A DNA stretch of 21,661 nucleotides, taken from NCBI GenBank assembly GCA_000226015.1, contig JH153431.1, forward strand, positions 126,955 to 148,615, in the 5' to 3' direction. The translations under genes were made by a program, and so were the position numbers. The stretch's first letter is position 1, and each line of letters begins with the position of its first letter. The DNA is from Mnemiopsis leidyi (taxonomy: Eukaryota; Ctenophora; Tentaculata; Lobata; Bolinopsidae). Below are positions 9,296 to 18,200 of the stretch, in pieces. The notes below the pieces were generated by a model, which saw nothing but the letters and a program-made list of their open reading frames with translations, was not told where the DNA came from and searched no databases.

Positions 9296-12200
9296 CTGTG
9301 TGTTTGTGTGTTAGTGGTCGTATAGATGCAAGAAACCGGTTAAACGGGAAAGAATGTACAACCTCCTGAAAAACAAGAATTGCGCCCGCTTGGTTAGGTC
9401 TCAGGCGGACGCTAGATTTCCATCTCTTCAATTGTACAGCAACTACTATGCGGATATAAGATTAACCTGTGCTAAAACAATTGTGACCGTGTTAAAGATA
9501 TAAAATAAATTGACATAATATCTGTCATGTCGCGGTTATACCCGACAATTGTACCTCAAAGAATGCCGGACCGTTTAATCTCGACAATATTCGTCTCAAA
9601 TTCCGCTTGAGAAATTATAACTATAAGCGGTTTCTGTGATAATATCGGCTGTAAAGTTAGAAAGACTGATCAATTTTATCGTAACTAATGGTAATGTGAT
9701 AAATGAAATGTCAGTAAAGGTTCAAGGACCTGTTTACAACCAGGACTAAGATAATTTTATCGACGCGGTGCAGTTATGTATTTCAACGAAGCAGTTTGTG
9801 ATAACAATAAAAACTTCATTAGTAACAGCTGATCATTACTCAAGGTCTAAAATATTTAGATTTGACATTTTGTCATAATTTCGGCGATACGTTATAACTT
9901 ATACGACGGAAGGCCATTAACTTACTATACTTGCACGCAACACGAACCAAAGGCGAAGGAATAATGAAATCGTGCAGATATATTCGTGCAGATATTGGCG
10001 CGGAACTCGTGCAGGACTCAGTGTGCGTTGAATTCTGCACATGGGCGCATTAGACCTGCATTTATTCAGTTCACCGTGTTGAGTGTTTTACTTTGCGCGC
10101 AAAATTAAACTTCCCAGAGTGTAGTTCCGTTCCTACTTGTTGCGGGTTCGGTATTCTTCGGTACGACTATAGTACCTAACTTAACATTAATTGTCTGAAT
10201 TATCTTTTATCAATTTGTATTTAAACTATTGCATCTTGACAGTTGACAGTGAACCAATCAAGTTTTTAGCTGTCCACACCAATTTGCCGACAGTTCTTGT
10301 TTTACAAAGATCTACCGTCTCCGTGATATGTTGGTCGGTTGAGCTGCAAATGCGGTCCAAGTAGCCACACGCAATTGCATGTGTTGGACCAGAAATTTCT
10401 TAAGCAAATAACTTTGCGTAGGAGCAAGCTTTCTAGCCTCGAAAGGTGCGTTCATGTGGTAACTAACGTCTTGCGGAGTTTAACGCATGTTTGCATCTGT
10501 TACACCAGACACCATGAANNNNNNNNNNNNNATCTACCGTCTCCGTGATATGTTGGTCGGTTGAGCTGCAAATGCGGTCCAAGTAGCCACACGCAATTGC
10601 ATGTGTTGGACCAGAAATTTCTTAAGCAAATAACTTTGCGTAGGAGCAAGCTTTCTAGCCTCGAAAGGTGCGTTCATGTGGTAACTAACGTCTTGCGGAG
10701 TTTAACGCATGTTTGCATCTGTTACACCAGACACCATGAAATTTACCTACCTACCTACCCACCCACCCCAAAATCCGACCACTTTAAACCATCTACTTTA
10801 CTTTTTTGCCTTCGGCAAAAAAGAAGAGATGGAAAAAATTATTCGAAAATTATCGTGGGTGATGCAGCTGAAGGACCGATTAGGTTCTATAATATCATCG
10901 AGACATTGCTGCTGCAAGCCAGAGAAATTCCAATTACTTCCCAGGAGGTAAGAATGATGATAACAACTCCCTAACAATATATTCAGGTTGTTTTAGGAAT
11001 GCAAGATCTTTTTGATGGCCCATAGAACTGAAATTAAATTTTCTAGACATGTAAGAGATACGAAGGATAAGGCTAGGACATTTCAGAAAAATTCCTTGAT
11101 CGTCATTAGGCCATAAATATGTTAATTTATGTTAATGTGGGCAATATTCGTTGAGAGTTTAAACTTCAGCGAAAGTATTAAAATATACTTTGTACTATCT
11201 AACAGAAATGAAAATTGACTAGATTTTTACATAAAACACGTGATGAGGTTGTATGGCCACTATTCTGTTCCAGCTAATGCAGTTGTGCCCGTCCAAATTC
11301 TGTAATCATTGTAATTGTCTAGTTGGTTGATTGAATTAGCACCTTGCTTAATCTTTATCTGAGTTTGATACAACTCGTTATAAACCTGTTTAGTGAGCTT
11401 TTCATTACCATGTCACCAGGTTTTATAAAGAGGAGCCTACGCTTACCATTTTGTTTCCGTGAAGTCAAATCGTAAGTAGAGTACCTTGTTCTGTGCAGTA
11501 CATTTCGATCCAGGGGCTAAAATTCTGTCCGACGCTAGACTATGACAATGCCTAAATATAAAACTTTAAAACTTTAGCTAGCTGTGTTTTGTATTACTGT
11601 ATGCTTTTTTGCTAAACGGCACGATTCCTCATCAAGAAGTCGACAGTAACCATTTTTCTTCCATGTCTTTAAATCGTGAGAAGAGTACTTCTTCGTGGGA
11701 GTCTTGTTCCAGGTATTGAAATTCCCGAAAACTTTGTGCCTCATGCCAGGATACCACTTAGTTTTAGATCGTTTTTTAGCTGTTTGAGCCCATAAATTGA
11801 CAAAAAATATTTGACGATAAGGTTGAGCACAAGTGAATGTAGAATTTCAATTAGAATTATTTCGTCCTCAGCTTCGGACATGTTTAGTTTTCACACTGAA
11901 AAATTGTCTCAAAGTCAAATGAATGTACAAAGACGACCACGACTTTCTCTCTCTCTCTCTCTCTACAATGGTCGCCGGCGCGAGCCTTACCTAATAGGCC
12001 TACCCACCGGGTCCCCAGAGTCCGACTCCTGCTAGCCGAGTGTCAAGGACTCCCAATATAAACAATAATCATACTAGCCATAGGTAAAAGTTCACAACAT
12101 ACACGGGAGTCTAATGCTGTTGCGGGCCAAACAGATGCAATCCCAGAGTAGTAGGGAACGTAATGTTGTACTAAACTGAGTAGGCAGGGACTATCTGTTG

Positions 12201-15200
12201 GCCCTGGGTGATCACTCGTGAGGGTGCCTGAGGGATGTTAAAATCCGAATTATCCGAAAAGATTTGCTTGGTTAAAGCGTCCCATGTAGTTGACAAATTT
12301 AATGATATCGTTGAAGGATATTAATTCCTCCATGGTAAGGACATGTTTGCCGAAGACTTGTAGCCTAATTGACATGTATCCAAAGCATTTGCCTAGGAAG
12401 TGTTCTGAGTTTTCCTCTACGATATCACATGTCGCACATATTGGTGTTGTAGCGTTACCTGTTTTGTGTTGGAAGTAGTTCAGCGGGCTATGTCCCGTGA
12501 ACAGCCAAGTTAACCACCTTAGGTAAGTACCAGAGTTATTTAGCGTACGGTACCCATTTTCTTTGAGGAAGTGTAGGAGGGGTGTTTTCCCTTTGTTGCT
12601 TAGTTTGTTCAAAGTGTATTCCTTGAGGTGAGACCTGATTAGAGATTTGTGAATCTCTCCTGTGCTGTGACTGCTGGGCAGGGGGACAAACGGTTCAGGT
12701 CCTATTGGCCTTACGTTGGATCCCTGTCTGGCGAGTTCATCTGCTCTCTCGTTACCTGGGACGCCTTCGTGTCCTGGTATCCAAAGGATGGAGACTTGGT
12801 TTGTCTCTCCCAATTTATTGAGGCCGTTGATTGTTTCTAGAATTAATCTAGACTTTACCTGGGGGTGTTAAGTGCCTTAAGGTTCCCACACGGAATTCCG
12901 ACTTTGGCGAAATTCCGACTAGCACTGAATTCCGATTTAAGTTAACAAAATTTGCGCACTGAATTCCGACTGGCACTGAATTCCAAAGGGGTGCACGGAA
13001 TTCCGACTCGGGAGATTGTTGTTGAGGAGTCCATGAACGGCAACCATCGGAGTCATGAGGTTGGGAGAAGTTTTGAAGGTTCCGTCAATGATGAAGTGAT
13101 CAGCATCCTGTAGGACAGAGGTATTCTGTGGTGTACTGAAAAGGGAAGATCGTCTTTGCTGCATAGTATATCCCGAATCCCATAGAAGAAGAGGTTCTCC
13201 AGAAGTGGCGGTGATGTAGGGAGATGGTAGAACTAGGTCTTAAAGTGTAGAGGAGACACCAGGCAGTCGTCTTCGTTGAGGGTTATCCGTGCTCTGCATC
13301 CGTCTTTGAACAGGTTACACTTATAGTAGGTGTTGCCATTGTTGCGATGTCCATCAACGACAGGATTTCTCTGCAATAATGAAACTTCTTAGACTGGGTT
13401 TATTTACCGATCTCGGCGTCTCAGTTCATCTCGCAAGCTTGTTATCGCGGTCATATCCCTCGTCATGGTCACATCCTGCTTACCACCTCGCCATGCGGTG
13501 TAATGGCTCATATCACTGCTCACACCACGATCATCTGAGCCATCACCTCAAGAACCCACCCATCATACAACTCAGAACACCAATATCAAATAAAAATGTG
13601 AGCCCCTAGCTGTAAGGGGAACGAGAGCCCGAGTCGGAATACCGTGCGCTACCTGCACGGGATTCCGACTGCACTGAATTCCTAATTTAGGAATTGGGGT
13701 TGTCGGAATTCCGTCATATTCGGAATTCCGTGCGTGTACCACAGTGGCCATGGTTAAGGCGTAAATTTCGCATTGATATAGCGTGGCAAATATGCCAAGG
13801 CTGAAGTGGTTGGCATATTGCTCCGTTTGGTTGTTTATTACCGTGTATCCTGCTCCTGTAGTCGATCCCTGTTTTGATCCGTCCGTGAAGATCTGCCACG
13901 TGTGGTGGTGGAGGGTGGGCGGCAGATCTTTAGCCTTCGCTCTGTCGTCAATCTGGATCTTAAAATTTCGGTCCAGGGTGGTGACTGTGGGTATTAGGTC
14001 CGTAAGTTGACATACGCTAATGGGGATGTTAGAGAGTGTTTTATCAATGAGGTAAGCATGAGATTTGCTTGCCTTTGATGTATCTAAGCAGTAATTGCTG
14101 ATCCAATTGTTGTTACGTTTTAGCCTGAGAGCAGCTTTAATAGCTGCTTCCTTGAGTTTGAGGATAGGTTGGAGTCCTGCGAGGATCTCCAGGTTTTCCA
14201 CTGGGGAGCTGGTAAGCCCTCTCGTTATCGAGAGTGCCGCATTACGTTGAAGTGTGATAAGACGCTGTTTGAGGTAAAGTTTTTGTTCAACCAAATGATG
14301 CCAAGAAACAGCCTAGTACATTACAGCGGGTAAAATTACCTGGTTGTAAATCCATTTTATACCTGATGGTGTTAGTCCCCAAGTTTTACCTACTGCTCTG
14401 TTGCATGCGTGCAGCTGTCCGGTTGCTGAGTCGCATTTCCTGAGGATGTGAGGTCCCCAGCTCAGTTTGCTGTCTAGGGTTACTCCTAGATATACTGTGC
14501 TGTTGAACACCGGGACTTGGTAAACTGTAACTGTTAGGGGCGAATCTAGCTTATTATCTCTTTTGTTGGTGAAAAGGATAGCCGTAGATTTAGTTGCACT
14601 GAGCTTGAGCCCTTGGCTGCTACACCAACCGTTAATATTGTTCAGATGTTGTTGGGCAACGTCTGTGACCGTTGATTTGCAGATGCCTCTAATGAGGATT
14701 ACCAAATCATCCGCAAAAGCTTGTATAAAGCTAGAGTGGATACCTAGAGAGCTGAGGAAAGTGTCAAGTGTTAGGTTCCAGAGCAGTGGCGAGAGAACGC
14801 CTCCCTGGGGACTGCCTTTGGTGACCTTCCAGGTTAGAGAGGTTTCGCAGGAGATAGTAATGAACCTGTTGCTAACCATGAAAGATATCCAGTTAACTAT
14901 CGTAGGTGGGATACGACTTTATTACGTCTTGGCCTATGGTTAGGTGTCATTGTCAAATGGTCAAAATATCTTGATCATGACCATGTGAAATTTTAATATT
15001 ACCGTGGTCAATAGTCGAAATTTTGACAATGGCCACGGCTAAATTCCAATAAGTATAAAGAATTTGGATTTTAGTCGCTAAAATCCAAATTTTCCATACT
15101 TATTGAAATTCTACTTTGACAATAAGATGGTTTCACTTGTGCTCGACCTTATAGCAAATTCGTCATCTTATGTCGTTTTCACACAATGGCATGAGATGAC

Positions 15201-18200
15201 AGACGACTTTTTTGAACACAAACATATTTTTTATTGAACATTTGTTCCAGATATAAGCACATATATACCGTATGCTTATATGAATATATATATTCAATTT
15301 GTTAGGGACTTGGGTTCTACACTTGATGTGTTTTAAAATGGTACAAGCAGAATCACCATGAATTTCATTATGGATCTGACAAAAGTTAACTCTATAAAAA
15401 CTTTCGCAGATATGATAGACCCAACCACCCAAAGCATCCGTTCCACCATTATCAACTCTATTCCGATATACATTTTCAATGACGATCGTTATACTATGAC
15501 AGAATTAGAGGCAAAGTTTAAATACACAACTACACCAAGCATTCTCCTGAGTATCGTGACGATCATTCTCAACATCTTCCTAATCAACTACTACAGGAAA
15601 ACTGAGTTAACAGTGGTTCCTCTTCTCTACACTCTCATAGCCACAATGGATATTTTGTGTGCTGCGGGGACTATTTATCAATACATTGCCCTGGAAATAT
15701 ACTTTAGTTTAAGAGTAAGAGCCAGTACAGTCTTTGATGTGAATGCCATAATTTTCCTCCTCATAATGCAAATAAGCAACAGGTGCTCCGTGTTTTGTAA
15801 CCTAGTGCTGGCAGTCTGTAGAACAATCATGATAGCTAAACCTTTTTATGATATCAACATCAAGGCAGTAAAGCTGGCATGCACTTTGTATGCTGTTCCC
15901 TGGGTTACTCTATCAGGAATCAGGATTTACATATACTATAGCAGCTCACACCACTCTCATTGTAAATCGTATTTCGATTATGTCTACCTAGGTGGGTATA
16001 TCATAAGTGCTGGCCTTTGTGAACATTCGGGTAGTAACAATAATATCAAAGTCGTACACATCCTTCTTGAATTTTTGGCATTTTTGATTCCAGTAGTAAT
16101 TGTCTTTATCACATGCCTAATCCAGATTATAACTCTGATAAGGTCAAATCGCTTTGCGACAAGCTCCAATCAACGTCATGTAACCATCACTGTTCTTCTC
16201 ATGTCGATCGTGTTTGTGGCTTTCAACACTCCTTTGTGTGTTAACTCAGTGATCTGGTTGCCGTTGATAAGGCCATATGAAACCTATATGTACCCACATT
16301 ACCACGATCACAACCTGCTATTTGCAACTGTATTTGCACTACTGAATGGAGTCTTTAATCCTATCATCATCATCACCAGAAGTAGTGGGATGAGAAGAAA
16401 ATTGCTTGACTTCTTGAAAAGAGTGAAAAGTTGGATTCAGAATATGATTCGAGATTGATGTGAAGGAATTGATGGTAAAAACTGCAACTAGGAATGGGGA
16501 GATCTGACAGGTCACTGTATAAACTGTTCAACAAAAAAAGGATTGATGGTGAGTTTTGATCACAGACTGTCTAGTATTTGAAGCACAGCCTGCAAAATGA
16601 TAAGGCAACTGCATCTTATTTGCCCCACTGGCCTATATCTATTGTTGATAATCTAAGAGTGAAAACTATGCAAATTCAATGAGTGTTGTATTTTTAAATT
16701 GTTGCAAACCTGTTTCTGTGTGATAAATAGCAAAAAGTTTAAATAGCGTTCAATATTGGGAACATTTTAGTTGGGGAATTATTCCACTTTTACCTGGTAT
16801 TGGTGTTCACACATTTTAGTCAATGAAATATGTTATATTCAGAAGTTTTCACTTTAAAAAAGGTTGAAAGTCAGGCTATTTAAATTAAACAAGTTTCAAA
16901 ATTTCCATGGTAAAATGGGTCATAACTAAGGCTATCTAAATTCTATAATTGTTACACATCAACCTAGATTTGACCAAAAATAATCCAGCTTTCTTTGAAC
17001 TAAAGTCTACTTAAGTAGACTTATTTGTGCTTTTTTTAGGTATTAATGGGTAGAAATTTCCATTTTTCCAATGTATTGACCGAGAGGAAAATATTATAGA
17101 GTTTGTCCTAATTATGCTTGGTCCCTTCCTTTCCCCAGTTTTTAAGTTGAAACAAGAGGTTTTAACTCTCAAAGCTTGTTAAATGTAAAACTCATTGCCC
17201 ATTAAAGATATGTCAAAAAATCATTGATTTTGATTGTAACTTTTGAATTTTTTAATTGGAGAAACAGATTGTTTAATCATTTTCTTTTTGAAGATATGAT
17301 AGTAAAATTAGTATTCCTGTTTTCTTTTAATTATACTTGTTTTCCTTCTTTCATCTTCATATCAGATAATTATTCTAAGTCAACATATTCTAACAATTAT
17401 ATTGTCTTTCGAGCAAAAACATACCTGTGTCATCTTTTTAATTTCAGACATGCTTTTCATCTGTTGTTTAACCACAGTGGCTTCAAACATAGCTAGCATC
17501 CCCAGAGTAAAAAGAGAATAATACCTGCAGGTAAAAGGAACATGATGATGAAAATCTATAAAAATCGGCTAAAATGAGTTATACAACTACTCCTAAAATA
17601 TAAATTTATAATTTACTGTTGTAAGCTTAACACATGAGACCCAATGACGAGGCTAATCTTAAAGTAAAGTATTGATCAGAAGCTAACGACAAAAGGGACA
17701 CAAGTTATAGAAATCTACATCTGATTGAATTTAGAATTTGCTTAAAAGCTGTATCAGACTTATTATATATTGTATCATAGTCATTCCTACCAGTATTCAT
17801 CTAAACACCACAGTCCAACACAAAATACTTGAAACACAAAAAAAGGTGCCGTCGCCCTCTCAACGAACAACTCTTGAAATGTTGGGAGCACTATTTTCAT
17901 TTCGTTCCCGCCCCACTTCATCCCAGCTTCCTTGATCTGATCACTTCCCAGTCCCTTGGATGTTGTGTACTCCTGCAGAGTTGTATCATATTAAAGATTA
18001 AAATTTTTATTCGAAATCACTGTTAAGGAGTACCATATCTTTTTGATCTTTTAAATTTAAATAAGTTGAGCTACAGATCTTATGACTGACATGGTAGTCA
18101 AAAATCTATTAATATCAAAGCAGCATGAAAAGTAAACTTATGTGCTTAATCACCTCCAATGAACAATCAACTGGGAAAGCTACTGGTTGGAAAAGTTTAC

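Larger units (their letters stand above)
12887..13734 (-). mobile_element. Decayed Mutator-like (MULE) DNA transposon
   Basis: An 848-bp insert interrupts the RNase H domain of the retrotransposon. Its ends are imperfect inverted repeats of about 33 bp: CACACGGAATTCCGA at the left, and the reverse complement of the right end reads CGCACGGAATTCCGA. Further GGAATTCCG or GAATTCCGAC words cluster in both subterminal zones. Inside, on the minus strand, are a FLYWCH-type zinc-finger remnant and a fragment of MULE transposase around its first catalytic Asp (DGTF). No clean 8-11 bp target duplication is visible; GTTCCCACA and GTACCACA next to the ends are a weak candidate. The element is internally deleted and frameshifted. 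Confidence 0.8.
11947..14912 (-). mobile_element. 5'-truncated non-LTR retrotransposon with RNase H
   Basis: This is a minus-strand LINE copy of 2966 bp, including an 848-bp foreign insert. The 8-bp duplication AAAGTCGT (minus strand) flanks it exactly, at 14913-14920 and 11939-11946. Its 3' end is a (GA)n tail (CT run at 11947-11964). The 5' end cuts into the reverse transcriptase, as in failed reverse transcription. The remaining order is RT palm and thumb, RNase H (FTDGSK ... [15 protein letters not shown]), and a C-terminal Cys/His knuckle (ICATC...H...C). This architecture fits the RNase H-bearing Jockey/LOA/I group; I cannot assign the clade firmly. It is dead: truncated, with an in-frame TAG, a frameshift and the inserted transposon. 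Confidence 0.92.

Noticed and set aside
3640..9430. Many short plus-strand frames and off-frame minus frames across ATP13A1
   Set aside because: They overlap exons and introns of the rebuilt gene in other frames and show no motif of their own.
10339..10974. Plus-strand frames across and after the N run, ending at a donor-like CAGGAG|GTAAGA
   Set aside because: The two frames share an identical duplicated N-terminus from the assembly artefact, and the unique part resembles no family I know. There is no supporting second exon.
12649..14943. Plus-strand open frames over the retrotransposon and MULE
   Set aside because: They are shadows of the minus-strand RT/RNase H and transposase remnants, which carry the recognisable motifs.
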